Shown: in pieces, positions 18,801-27,379 of the stretch
How positions within the stretch are numbered: the stretch's first letter is position 1
Layout: each line of letters starts with the position of its first letter
DNA from: Chitinophaga sp. LS1
GTDB lineage: Bacteria > Bacteroidota > Bacteroidia > Chitinophagales > Chitinophagaceae
Reading direction: 5' to 3'
Assembly (NCBI RefSeq): GCF_034274695.1
Contig: NZ_CP128362.1
Coordinates: 3,226,501 to 3,290,500 of the forward strand
DNA: 64,000 bases
Notes under the pieces: model-generated
Databases searched by the model: none
What the model was told of the DNA's origin: nothing
Seen by the model: only the letters and a program-made list of their open reading frames with translations
Translations under genes and position numbers: made by a program

Positions 18801-18804
18801 ATAG
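15793..18804 (+). CDS. Secreted beta-helix protein with C-terminal DUF6298-like glycosidase domain
   Basis: A 1003-residue protein with a signal peptide (MKNKILWMLACCMSLTATAQ). Residues ~45-530 form a right-handed beta-helix of the pectate-lyase-like type, beginning DIQAAIDQVAAGGGAVLLEKGTY and NVVLRGSG. From about residue 575 a different domain starts (ALTRFVPGRTGTGFTDDLDS, ITKYNTWYWTRLQQFASKGM, VIQLIGAEFTGP) that looks like a TIM-barrel hydrolase and matches my recollection of DUF6298. The last ~70 residues form a small beta domain. Beta-helix plus TIM-barrel suggests two activities on pectin, but no substrate is known to me. It overlaps the pectate lyase gene by 11 bases, so translation is probably coupled. 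Confidence 0.65.
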   Translation: MKNKILWMLACCMSLTATAQQKIQPPVSVSKEGRLVYTPDALGNRIPDYSYCGYMGGDSTIPDVPARIVVPVGGDIQAAIDQVAAGGGAVLLEKGTYQVFGSLHINTGNVVLRGSGPETILLGAGTDRAPLIRVAGVNNKRYSTTVNIIDAYVPVNATTITVAQSVFKTGDRVEISRPCTKAWIAQLGTEHFGGGITALGWKPNERVIHWDRKVLAVHGNQVTLDAPLTTALDTTYGIATITAYQWPGQITHVGVENLRCISAVDEKRPKDEDHRWMGITIENATDSWVRQVSFEHFAGSAVAIWETAGRITVEDCISLAPVSEIGGQRRNTFFTAGQQTLFQRIYAQYGYHDFGVGYCAGGPNAFVQCESWMPFSYSGTLDSWASGVLLDNVQVTGQALGFPDRGQDGQGAGWSAANSMLWQCAAAKIICPAPPGAMNWSFGAWAQFQGDGYWNSSNEYINPRSLYYAQLADRLGKDVSDRARLMPATSEASSSPSPQQAAELIAQSKEPALTLLEWITKQKTIEVNTKGIKVAPVKKNELVRANADVIHIQNGRILKNNQLLTGGRHEEPWWRGGIRPEDAREAVPALTRFVPGRTGTGFTDDLDSVVNWMQQKNIIAFDHNYGLWYERRRDDHERVLRIDGDVWPPFYEQPFARSGEGTAWDGLSKYDITKYNTWYWTRLQQFASKGMVLIHENYFQHNIIEAGAHYADFPWRPANNVNNTGFPEPPPYAGGKRIFMAAQFYDTTHPVRRALHQAYIRQCMESLRNYSNVIQLIGAEFTGPLHFVQFWANTIDAYKKEHASSCIIGLSTTKDVQDSILQNPAYSHVIDLIDIRYWHYQQDGNAYAPQGGQNLAPRQHARLLKPKKASEEMVYKAVREYRGKYPEKAVIYSADSYDRFGWAVLMAGGSLPDIPVIEVPGFLTAAADMQPVDIPGAMALKNTANEYIIYCNTTTEITVDAGVKGTARWINAKDGHLISNKKISSFKFHNPQQSPAVLWISHK

Positions 18805-18811
18805 TTTAAGC

Positions 18812-20146
18812 ATGAAATGGAATACACTGTTATACGTATTATTACTCCCGTTCCTCACTTACGGGCAAAGTAAAACCCTGACACTGAAGGTCTCAAAGGA
18901 TGGGCACTTTTTTCAGACATCTGATGGGCAGCCTTTCTTCTGGTTAGGAGATACCGGTTGGTTATTGTTCACTAACCTGAATGAGTCGGAGGTAGATCAT
19001 TATCTGGCCGATCGCCAGCAGAAAGGATTCAATGTGATCCAGGTGATGCTGTTGCCAAAGCTGGCCGCCGTGAATCAAAAAGGAGATTCCGCATTGTTGA
19101 AAAACAATATTGCTGAACCTCAGAAAAAGTACTTCGATTTCGTAGCAACTGTCGTTGACAAAGCTGCGGCCAAAGGACTCTACCTGGCATTGGTGCCGGT
19201 ATGGGGTTCGCCTGTCAAAGAAGGCAAGGTGTCACCAGCCGCTGCCGCTACTTATGCCCACTTCCTCGCTACCCGTTTTCATGATAAAAAGAACATTATC
19301 TGGCTGAATGGTGGCGATATCAAAGGCAGTGATTCTTCTACGGTATGGAATGCTATTGGCAATACCCTGCACAAAGAAGACTCCGTACACCTGATGACCT
19401 TTCATCCGAGAGGCCGTGCCCAATCTTCCGACTGGTTCCATCATGCAGCCTGGCTGAATTTTAATATGTTTCAGTCCGGCCACCAGCGCTATAACCAGGA
19501 TACGACAAAAAGAAAATACGGCGAAGATAATTTCAGGTATGTACAGGCAGATTATAAACGTACACCTGCAAAACCAGTATTGGATGGAGAACCATCCTAC
19601 GAAAGTATTCCACAGGGATTGCATGATCCGAAAGAGCCTTACTGGTCAGATAAGGATGTGCGTCGTTATGCCTACTGGTCTGTATTTGCCGGTGGTGCCG
19701 GGTTTACTTATGGACATAATTCAGTGATACAGTTTCACAAAGCAAAAGAGAAAGGTGTATATGGTGTAAGAGAAGTGTATACAGATGCACTCAATGCACC
19801 GGGTGCGGGTCAGATGAAATACCTGAAACAATTATTGCTCTCCCGTTCCTACTTTGATCGTGTACCTGATCAGTCATTGCTGGCAAAGGATACGGGTACG
19901 CAGCATCAGCGTATTCTGGCAACAAGAGGAAAGACATATGCCTTCTATTATACGGCTACTGGTCGCAGTATTCCTGTACAGTTAGGAAAGATTGAAGCGG
20001 GTTATATCAAAGCATCGTGGTATGATCCACGCACCGGGTATACATCCCGGATAGGTACATTTCCAAACAAAGGCGTGAAAGTCTTTGACCCACCCGGTAA
20101 GGAAGAAGAAGGAAATGACTGGGTATTGATTTTAGACAGGTCTTAA
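18812..20146 (+). CDS. GH140 apiosidase-like glycoside hydrolase (DUF4038)
   Basis: A 444-residue secreted protein (signal peptide ending FLTYGQ). The N-terminal TIM-barrel has the GH140 opening: DGQPFFWLGDTGWLLFTNLN, then DRQQKGFNVIQVMLL. Candidate catalytic acids are D169 in WLNGGDIKGS and E260 in PVLDGEPSYES, in the positions expected for the Asp/Glu pair of GH140. The C-terminal beta domain (GYIKASWYDPRTGY) matches the putative collagen-binding domain that accompanies DUF4038. GH140 enzymes release apiose from apiosyl-galacturonan in rhamnogalacturonan II. It follows the DUF6298-like gene by 7 bases in the pectin operon. Family assignment is strong; exact substrate is inferred. Confidence 0.88.
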   Translation: MKWNTLLYVLLLPFLTYGQSKTLTLKVSKDGHFFQTSDGQPFFWLGDTGWLLFTNLNESEVDHYLADRQQKGFNVIQVMLLPKLAAVNQKGDSALLKNNIAEPQKKYFDFVATVVDKAAAKGLYLALVPVWGSPVKEGKVSPAAAATYAHFLATRFHDKKNIIWLNGGDIKGSDSSTVWNAIGNTLHKEDSVHLMTFHPRGRAQSSDWFHHAAWLNFNMFQSGHQRYNQDTTKRKYGEDNFRYVQADYKRTPAKPVLDGEPSYESIPQGLHDPKEPYWSDKDVRRYAYWSVFAGGAGFTYGHNSVIQFHKAKEKGVYGVREVYTDALNAPGAGQMKYLKQLLLSRSYFDRVPDQSLLAKDTGTQHQRILATRGKTYAFYYTATGRSIPVQLGKIEAGYIKASWYDPRTGYTSRIGTFPNKGVKVFDPPGKEEEGNDWVLILDRS

Positions 20147-20192
20147 AGAATTCAATGCTTCCAGCTGAAAATTACATCTGATTCCACTTGTT

Positions 20193-21098
20193 ATGCGACC
20201 TATATTGTTACTACTTATTATCTGTATGGCCTGCCGCTCCGGAAAAGATGTGTACCTCTTCACATCTTTCCGGGAGCCCGGCCTGGATGGCCTTCATTTG
20301 TTATATAGCCACAATGGCTATAACTGGACGGACATTCCCGGCTCATTCCTTACACCAGCAATAGGAGGAAAGAACATGCGGGACCCCAGTATTCAGCAAG
20401 GCCCTGATGGCATATTTCACCTTGTATGGACCAGTGCCTGGAAAGGTGATAAAGGCTTTGGCTATGCGAGCTCCAAAGACCTGATCCATTGGTCAGACGA
20501 ACGATATATACCCGTGATGGAACATGAACCCACAGCTGTAAATGTCTGGGCGCCAGAACTCTTTTATGATGATGAAAATAACCAGTTCCTCATCATCTGG
20601 AGTACCACCATTCCCAGTCGTTTTCCCAAAGGTACCGAAGAAGAACACAACAACCACCGGCTGTATTATACCACCACCCGGGATTTCGTGACCTTTTCAC
20701 CTGCAAAGCTCTTCTTTGACCCTGGCTACAGTGTGATAGACGGTACGATCGTAAAAGAAGCGAACCACAGGTATGTGCTGGTGGTAAAAGACAACACACG
20801 CCCTGAAAGGGATATTAAGGTTGCCTTCAGTGAGCATGCTACAGGTCCATATCAGGCGATTTCAGCTCCTTTTACAGATAAACTGACTGAAGGTCCATCC
20901 GCAACCAAAGTAGGGAAGGAATGGCTTATTTATTACGATAACTATGGCACACACCATTACGGCGCAATAAAAACAATCGATTTCAAAAGCTTTACCGATA
21001 TCTCAGCCAAAGTCTCACTGCCAACCGGACATAAACACGGCACCATATTCAAAACCACGAAAAAGGTCCTGAAAGGACTTTTAGCCCAAACCAAATAA
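20193..21098 (+). CDS. GH43-like glycosidase lipoprotein
   Basis: A 301-residue lipoprotein (signal ending CMAC, Cys14) made of a single five-bladed beta-propeller. GH43-type landmarks: D64 in NMRDPSIQQ, the acid in NVWAPELFYDD, DGTIVKEA, and KLTEGPSATKVGKEWLIYYDNYG near the end. Members remove arabinose, xylose or galactose from plant polysaccharide side chains. The subfamily cannot be fixed by eye; an arabinofuranosidase acting on pectin side chains fits the surroundings. It is 46 bases after the apiosidase gene, and its stop is one base before the next SusC start. Confidence 0.78.
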   Translation: MRPILLLLIICMACRSGKDVYLFTSFREPGLDGLHLLYSHNGYNWTDIPGSFLTPAIGGKNMRDPSIQQGPDGIFHLVWTSAWKGDKGFGYASSKDLIHWSDERYIPVMEHEPTAVNVWAPELFYDDENNQFLIIWSTTIPSRFPKGTEEEHNNHRLYYTTTRDFVTFSPAKLFFDPGYSVIDGTIVKEANHRYVLVVKDNTRPERDIKVAFSEHATGPYQAISAPFTDKLTEGPSATKVGKEWLIYYDNYGTHHYGAIKTIDFKSFTDISAKVSLPTGHKHGTIFKTTKKVLKGLLAQTK

Positions 21099-21099
21099 A

Positions 21100-23904
21100 A
21101 TGCGAGTATCCCTCACCATCCTCCTGACCATTTGTTGTGCGGTCACCTACGCACAAGACACCACACATCATCCACCCGATTCCATGAAGGTGCGCGACCT
21201 GAATGAAACCGTCGTAATCGGGTATGGCGTTGTTAAGAAAAGAGATCTCACCGGCGCTGTTTACACCATCAAAAAAGATGTGATTATGCAGGCGCCTGTG
21301 GCCAATCCGCTGGAATCCCTGCAGGGCAGGGTACCCGGTATGGACATTACTCGCAGCAGCGGCGCACCCGGCGCCGGTGCGGATGTGCTCATCAGGGGCA
21401 CCCGCTCTATTGCCGGCGGTAATGGTCCATTGTACATTATTGATGGATTGCAGGGAGGCAGTATGTCTTACCTGAATCCTTCAGACATCGAAAACGTGGA
21501 AGTATTAAAAGACGCCTCTGCTACCGCCATCTATGGTTCACAGGGTGCAAATGGGGTAGTCATCATCACTACTAAAAAAGGTAAACCCGGCAAAACAAAA
21601 GTATCCTACAATGGTTACTATGGTGCGAACGGATATACACAATACCCGGCTCCCCGTATGGGCGAAAGCTATTTGCAGCTGAGAAGAGAAGCATGGAGAG
21701 CCAGCTTCAATCCCGGCGAAACCTTACCTGACGATGCCACCATCTTTGCCAACCAGGGTGAGTACGATGCTATTCAGAAGGGACAGTGGGTCAATTGGGT
21801 AGACCTCCTGATGCACAACAGTACCCAGCAGAGTCATTCCGTGTCCGTCAGCGGCGGCACTGACAAAACCAAAGCCTTTATGTCTTTCGGTTACTACAGG
21901 GAAAATGGTGCACTGAAGTATACGAATCTCACCCGCTATTCTGTACGATTGAACCTGGATCAGGAGATCTCCCGCTTTGCGAAAACCGGTATCCAGAGTC
22001 AGATCAATTATACTTCCCTCAACAAACGGAAGGATCCTATGAGCGTCGCCTTGTCTACCACCCCACTGGGTGTGCCTTACGATGCATATGGTAATGTAAA
22101 CGTCTATCCGGTAGCAGGAAATACCAATACGATTTCTCCGCTTACGGATGACAGAGGCCCGGAAGTGGCTACGGATCAGACCATCGGTGCGACGGTGTTC
22201 ATGAATGGCTACTTGGATGTCACGCCGGTTAAAGGACTGACTTTCCGCTCCAATTTCGGCACCTTCCTCAGCTTTAACAGGGACGGTATTTTCCAGGCAG
22301 CGACCTCTCTGAACAGGGCAGGTGATGCCACCAGTTATACCTCCATCACCAATGGCAATACCCGTTTCTACAACTGGGACAATGTGCTTACTTACAACCT
22401 GAATAAAGGCGACCATGCCATTACCATCACAGCCCTGAGCAGCTATACCCACAAGGATGCCGACACCAGCAGTGCATCAGGTGTGAAGCAGGTATTGGGC
22501 ACACAACTCTTTTATAACCTGGACGCAACAGAAGCTACCAGTAGAAAACTCCAGTCTACTTACAAGGGTTCTGCTACTATGTCTTATGCCGCCAGAATTA
22601 ATTATAGCTATAAGGGTCGCTACCTGTTTCAGTTCAGTGAAAGAATGGATGGTGCTTCCCGGTTGGCCGTAGGACATAAGTGGGCTGGATTCCCTTCTGT
22701 CTCTGCAGGTTGGAGACTGAGTGATGAACCATTCATGCGCAATGCACATAACGTCGATGACCTGAAGCTGAGAGTGACATATGGTGTAGCCGGTAACTCA
22801 GCTATCTCCGAATATGGTACCCAGTCAGGTCTCACTCAGGCAAATAATATCTCGTTCGGCGAGGTGCCTGCATCCGGATATGTGTTCAATTCCACTATTG
22901 GGAATACCAACCTTGGTTGGGAGCTCTCTGCCACTACAAACGTAGGACTGGATATGTCTTTTCTCAATAGCCGTATCAATGCCAGCATCGATGCGTACAA
23001 TACAAAAACAACCAAACTATTATTACTCAGAACCCTGCCTGTATCCACAGGTGTATCATCTGTATACCAGAATATCGGTTCTACAAACAATAAGGGAATA
23101 GAAATCGCATTGAACACGGTGAATATTGCCCACAAACATTTCAAATGGACATCCACCATTACGTTCACAACGAACAGGGAACGAATCAACAGTTTGGTAG
23201 GGAATAAAGATATAATTGATAAGGAAACGAATTCCCTGCTGCTGGGGCATCCGGTTCATTCATTTTATACTTACCAGAAGCTGGGTATCTGGCAGACGAA
23301 CGAAGCGGACAAAGCTGCTGCACTCACCATGGGTGGTACTGCTTTTAAACCCGGCTCCATTAAACTGGCAGACGTGAACCGGGATAGTGTTATTAATAAC
23401 GCGGACCTCAAGTACTTAGGCTCTCCTGTACCTAAATGGTCTATCGGCTGGCAGCATACATTTAACTACCGCGCCTTTGACCTGGGAATATTCGTTGTCG
23501 CCCGCTGGGGACAAATGATCTATGGTGAATTCCTGGGTCGCTATAATGCAGGTGGAGAAAATGGAGGCCCTGCTTTTGTGAACTACTGGACGCCGGAAAA
23601 CCCAACCAACGATTATCCCCGCCCTAAGAAAAGCACCAAATTCAGTGACTATGCCGGTTATCAATCCATGCTCTATATAGACGGGTCATATTTCAAGGTG
23701 AAGAATATCACACTGGGATACACATTGCCACATGCCGTGAGTAGCAGGCTGTCTATAGATAACCTGCGTGTGTATGCCACTGCTGCTAATATTTTCACAA
23801 AGGCACGTAGCCACCTGCTGAAATATTATGACCCGGAAAGAGGTGGCGCAGAATCATCTCCACTGAGCAAACAGGTAGTAGTTGGATTAAATGTGGATTT
23901 CTAA
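21100..23904 (+). CDS. Second SusC-like receptor of the pectin PUL, without the N-terminal beta-sandwich
   Basis: A 934-residue receptor with a signal peptide (ending TYAQD). It passes almost directly into the SusC signature LNETVVIGYGVVKKRDLTGA and the plug (QGRVPGMDITRSSGAPGAGA, PLYIIDGLQGG, LKDASATAIYGSQGANGVV). The carboxypeptidase-D-like domain that precedes the plug in most SusC proteins, including the first one in this operon, is absent, which explains the shorter length. The barrel ends with KQVVVGLNVDF. It starts one base after the GH43-like gene and is followed by its SusD, so the operon has two import systems, presumably for different products. Confidence 0.95.
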   Translation: MRVSLTILLTICCAVTYAQDTTHHPPDSMKVRDLNETVVIGYGVVKKRDLTGAVYTIKKDVIMQAPVANPLESLQGRVPGMDITRSSGAPGAGADVLIRGTRSIAGGNGPLYIIDGLQGGSMSYLNPSDIENVEVLKDASATAIYGSQGANGVVIITTKKGKPGKTKVSYNGYYGANGYTQYPAPRMGESYLQLRREAWRASFNPGETLPDDATIFANQGEYDAIQKGQWVNWVDLLMHNSTQQSHSVSVSGGTDKTKAFMSFGYYRENGALKYTNLTRYSVRLNLDQEISRFAKTGIQSQINYTSLNKRKDPMSVALSTTPLGVPYDAYGNVNVYPVAGNTNTISPLTDDRGPEVATDQTIGATVFMNGYLDVTPVKGLTFRSNFGTFLSFNRDGIFQAATSLNRAGDATSYTSITNGNTRFYNWDNVLTYNLNKGDHAITITALSSYTHKDADTSSASGVKQVLGTQLFYNLDATEATSRKLQSTYKGSATMSYAARINYSYKGRYLFQFSERMDGASRLAVGHKWAGFPSVSAGWRLSDEPFMRNAHNVDDLKLRVTYGVAGNSAISEYGTQSGLTQANNISFGEVPASGYVFNSTIGNTNLGWELSATTNVGLDMSFLNSRINASIDAYNTKTTKLLLLRTLPVSTGVSSVYQNIGSTNNKGIEIALNTVNIAHKHFKWTSTITFTTNRERINSLVGNKDIIDKETNSLLLGHPVHSFYTYQKLGIWQTNEADKAAALTMGGTAFKPGSIKLADVNRDSVINNADLKYLGSPVPKWSIGWQHTFNYRAFDLGIFVVARWGQMIYGEFLGRYNAGGENGGPAFVNYWTPENPTNDYPRPKKSTKFSDYAGYQSMLYIDGSYFKVKNITLGYTLPHAVSSRLSIDNLRVYATAANIFTKARSHLLKYYDPERGGAESSPLSKQVVVGLNVDF

Positions 23905-23914
23905 ACCAAAACAA

Positions 23915-25618
23915 ATGAAAAACTATTTACTCGTCATATTAATGCTCACAGGTATTACAGCCTGTAGCCTCGATGAATACAATCCTTCGGGCATTACTGC
24001 CGATGCGATCTGGTCCAGCCCGGAAGGATTTATCACTGTCGTGAATTCCGCCTATTCAGAACAACGTGCCTGGTATGGAAAAGATAATGGAGAATGGATG
24101 GGCGAAATGGGAACGGATCTCTGGTTCAACTCAGGGCGTGCTAATTATGCCAATGAGCTGATGCGATATGAGAACTTTATTCCCAGCAAAGGCAATCCCA
24201 ACATTACTACCTGGGGAAACATGTACAAAGCTATCAATATCTGTAATGCAGGCATCAACCGTATTGGCAATGCAGGTTTTACAGACACGGTGATGCGCAA
24301 TCAGCGGGAAGGGGAGTTGCGCTACCTCCGCGCATTCTATTACTACCATGTAGTAGAACAATGGGGTGGTGTGATCCTGTCTACAACTGAAACAAACGAT
24401 GCGATCGTAACTGCTACCCGTAGCGATGTCAAAGACTTTTATAAACTCATTCTCAGTGACCTGGACTATGCAGCAAAGCACCTGCCTGTAAGTTATGGTG
24501 CAGAATACAGCAGGGCTACACAAAAATCTGCACTGGCCATGCTGGCACGTGCAAACCTTGCCTGCGCGTATTATTACACAGGTGGTGAACAGCAGGAGTA
24601 TTTCAAAAAAGCAAAAGCTGCTGTGGATGAGATCATTGCCCGCAAAGGTGAATTTGGTGTAGCATTATGGGATAACTATGCGGATGTTTTCAATCCTAAA
24701 AATAATAAACAGAACAAAGAAGCATTGTATACGATCAGTAATTCGCTGACCTATTCATTGGACTATGATCAAAATGCAAACCGTCTGCATATGTGGTTCC
24801 TCACAACTTACAGCTCTAAACCCGGTTTGCAGCAGAGTATGGATTATGGCAGAGATGGTACCCGCTACTTTATGCCTACCCGTGCGCTATTGGATTTCTA
24901 TGATGATGAAAAGGATAGTCGTTTCGATGGTTCTTTTCAGACAGTGTGGATTTGTAACAAAGCATATACCTGGACAGAAACAGATGTGAAGAATTATGGC
25001 AAAGATCCATCGCTGGTAGGGCGAACAATGGTCGTTGGTGTGGATACCGCGATGTATATCACTAAACATTCAGTGTCAGACAAGAGCACCCGTCCTTACC
25101 TCGTCGTAGATCGTGATAGCGTGTACAATACGAATGGAACCATCAAAGTGGGAAATGATTATGTGCCATTGAAGAAGTTCATGGACCCTATTACACGTTC
25201 CGCGGCCAATGCGCAACCGGGCTTCCTGGATGTATTGGTGATCCGGCTGGCAGAGATGTACCTGATCGGTGCAGAAGCCGCTTTACAGTTGGGCGATAAT
25301 AATGCTGCTGCTGCTTACATCAATGTATTGAGAACGAGAGCGGCTAAGAAAACACCTGTGGATTATACAGCTGCTATGCAGATCACTGCGAGTGATGTGA
25401 CGCTCGATTTCATTCTCGATGAAAGAGCGAGAGAACTGGCAGGGGAACACGTTCGCTGGTTTGATCTGAAACGTACCGGTAAACTGGTGGACCGTATTCA
25501 TACCTACAATCCGGATGTAACGCAGGTAAAGGAATTCCATCGGCTGCGCCCGGTGCCACAAACACAGATAGATGCATTAACGAATGGAGCTGAATTTGGG
25601 CAGAATGCCGGCTATTAA
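23915..25618 (+). CDS. SusD/RagB-family surface lipoprotein, second pair of the pectin PUL
   Basis: The start at 23915 is chosen over an in-frame ATG at 23891 that lies inside the SusC gene, because it gives a proper lipoprotein signal (MKNYLLVILMLTGITAC, Cys17). The 567-residue protein shows LRYLRAFYYYHVVEQWGGVIL in the N-terminal helices, KSALAMLARANLACAYYY, and the C-terminal RTRAAKK and LDFILDERARELAGEHVRWFDLKRTGKL motifs. It is the surface binding partner of the receptor 10 bases upstream. A beta-propeller enzyme gene follows after 6 bases. Confidence 0.95.
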   Translation: MKNYLLVILMLTGITACSLDEYNPSGITADAIWSSPEGFITVVNSAYSEQRAWYGKDNGEWMGEMGTDLWFNSGRANYANELMRYENFIPSKGNPNITTWGNMYKAINICNAGINRIGNAGFTDTVMRNQREGELRYLRAFYYYHVVEQWGGVILSTTETNDAIVTATRSDVKDFYKLILSDLDYAAKHLPVSYGAEYSRATQKSALAMLARANLACAYYYTGGEQQEYFKKAKAAVDEIIARKGEFGVALWDNYADVFNPKNNKQNKEALYTISNSLTYSLDYDQNANRLHMWFLTTYSSKPGLQQSMDYGRDGTRYFMPTRALLDFYDDEKDSRFDGSFQTVWICNKAYTWTETDVKNYGKDPSLVGRTMVVGVDTAMYITKHSVSDKSTRPYLVVDRDSVYNTNGTIKVGNDYVPLKKFMDPITRSAANAQPGFLDVLVIRLAEMYLIGAEAALQLGDNNAAAAYINVLRTRAAKKTPVDYTAAMQITASDVTLDFILDERARELAGEHVRWFDLKRTGKLVDRIHTYNPDVTQVKEFHRLRPVPQTQIDALTNGAEFGQNAGY

Positions 25619-25624
25619 ATATTA

Positions 25625-27379
25625 ATGATTATGAGGATACTGATCGCGATTTTATTGTGTACGACATCTGTGCTGGCACAGGACAAAGTACATTATTCCG
25701 GTAGTACACTGGTGAATGTTGATTACCACCACGGACAGTTACAACCTGCTACAGGTGTGCACAACATACAGGTGATGCGTGCCAATCGTAGTAATGGTGG
25801 CTGGACTTACAACCATGCCCCCATGCTGGCTTACTGGAATAACCAGTTTTACCTGGAATACCTGAGCGATAGTATTGGCGAAAGCGTACCTCCGGGCCGT
25901 ACGCTCCTAGTGACCTCCAAAGATGGACAGGCCTGGTCGGAACCATTGGTTATATTTCCCCCCTATAAGATCCCGGATGGCACTTCGAAACAAGGCCATC
26001 CCGGGGTCGCTCGTAATCTGTATGCAGTCATGCATCAGCGGATGGGCTTCTATATATCAAAGAGCAATCACTTACTGGTATTGGGTTACTATGGCATTTG
26101 CCTGGATGCAAAAGATGATCCTAATGATGGCAAAGGAATAGGCAGGGTGGTGAGAGAAATACTGCCTGATGGTAAATATGGACCTATTTATTTCCTTCAT
26201 TATAACAAGGGCTGGAATAGTGGTAACACGTCTTATCCTGCATACACTACCAGCAAAGACAAGGCATTTATAGCGGCATGCAATGAGCTGATGGCTACGC
26301 CACTCATGATGATGCAGTGGAATGAGGAAGCTGATAGAGATGATCCGTTAATCCCCTTACAAAAAAACTATAAAGCATTTTGTTATTACCACCTGCCTAA
26401 CCATGAAGTGGTGGGATTGTGGAAAAATGCGCTCTCTGCTATTAGTAAAGATGAAGGCAAAACATGGTCTGCAGTGGCCCGTGCACCGGGTTTTGTGAAT
26501 AGTAATGCGAAGATATGGGGACAAAGTACTGCTGATGGCAGGTATGTGACGGTATACAATCCTTCTGAATACAGATGGCCGCTGGCCGTATCTGTGAGTG
26601 ATGATGGGCTTGATTATAAAAACTTATTACTGGTAAATGGAGAAGTACCGCCTATGCGCTATGGAGGGAATTATAAATCTTATGGGCCACAGTATGTACG
26701 GGGAATACAGGAAGGTAATGGTACGCCTAAGGATGGCAAAGTATGGGTGACTTATAGTATGAACAAGGAGGATATATGGGTGGCGGCTATACCTGTGCCG
26801 GTTACAACAGATGCTTCTGATTCCTCGTGGAATACATACAGTCCTTTATGGGCACCGGTGACTATTGATGGGGAACATATCACGCTTTCTGATAAAGATC
26901 CTTTTGATTATGCAAAAGCAGAAAAGGTGATCACGCCTGCATCTCAATTGGAGGTTTCTTTTACTGTCACCCCAAAGCAAAACAATTATGGTCAGTTGCA
27001 GATTGAGTTAGTAGATAAAAAAGGTACAGGCGGCATTCGCCTCATCTTTGATGCAGATAGCACGTTGAAAGCAAAGTCGGGTGCACGCTATAAAAACTTT
27101 CTAAAGTATGCACCTGATTCTGTATATCATATTCGTCTTACTGTCAATACTACCAATCGGTTTTATACCGTGAATGTAAATGGAAAAGATGTATTGACCA
27201 GTTTGAGTTTTGCACCGATAGATGCGGTAGCCGGAATCGTATTCCGTACAGGGGAGCCCCGTCATTTCCCGGATGCAGATACTCCTGCTGATGTAGATAC
27301 AGATCTGCCGGATGGAAACAGTGTAGCATCTAATACTGCAATTTATCATATCCAGTCACTTAAAACGAAAGTATTGTAA
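25625..27379 (+). CDS. Secreted beta-propeller (sialidase-fold) glycosidase-like protein with C-terminal jelly-roll
   Basis: A 584-residue secreted protein (signal peptide ending TTSVLAQ; start could also be ATG 25631). Residues ~40-395 form a beta-propeller of the sialidase superfamily, with Asp-box-like repeats TSKDGQAWSEP and ISKDEGKTWSAV and conserved HNIQVMRANRSNGGWTYNHAP and GPQYVRGIQEGNG. Residues ~400-580 form a lectin-like beta-sandwich (ASQLEVSFTVTPKQNNYGQL, VYHIRLTVNTTNRFYTVNVNG). The family may be a rhamnosidase or uronate-acting enzyme with a seven-bladed propeller, but I cannot assign a CAZy family by eye. True sialidase activity is unlikely in a pectin locus. Its TAA shares one base with the next ATG. 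Confidence 0.65.
   Translation: MIMRILIAILLCTTSVLAQDKVHYSGSTLVNVDYHHGQLQPATGVHNIQVMRANRSNGGWTYNHAPMLAYWNNQFYLEYLSDSIGESVPPGRTLLVTSKDGQAWSEPLVIFPPYKIPDGTSKQGHPGVARNLYAVMHQRMGFYISKSNHLLVLGYYGICLDAKDDPNDGKGIGRVVREILPDGKYGPIYFLHYNKGWNSGNTSYPAYTTSKDKAFIAACNELMATPLMMMQWNEEADRDDPLIPLQKNYKAFCYYHLPNHEVVGLWKNALSAISKDEGKTWSAVARAPGFVNSNAKIWGQSTADGRYVTVYNPSEYRWPLAVSVSDDGLDYKNLLLVNGEVPPMRYGGNYKSYGPQYVRGIQEGNGTPKDGKVWVTYSMNKEDIWVAAIPVPVTTDASDSSWNTYSPLWAPVTIDGEHITLSDKDPFDYAKAEKVITPASQLEVSFTVTPKQNNYGQLQIELVDKKGTGGIRLIFDADSTLKAKSGARYKNFLKYAPDSVYHIRLTVNTTNRFYTVNVNGKDVLTSLSFAPIDAVAGIVFRTGEPRHFPDADTPADVDTDLPDGNSVASNTAIYHIQSLKTKVL

Noticed and set aside
25625..27379. True sialidase call for the propeller protein
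   Set aside because: Asp-box-like motifs are present, but the context is pectin degradation and I could not identify the sialidase arginine triad.
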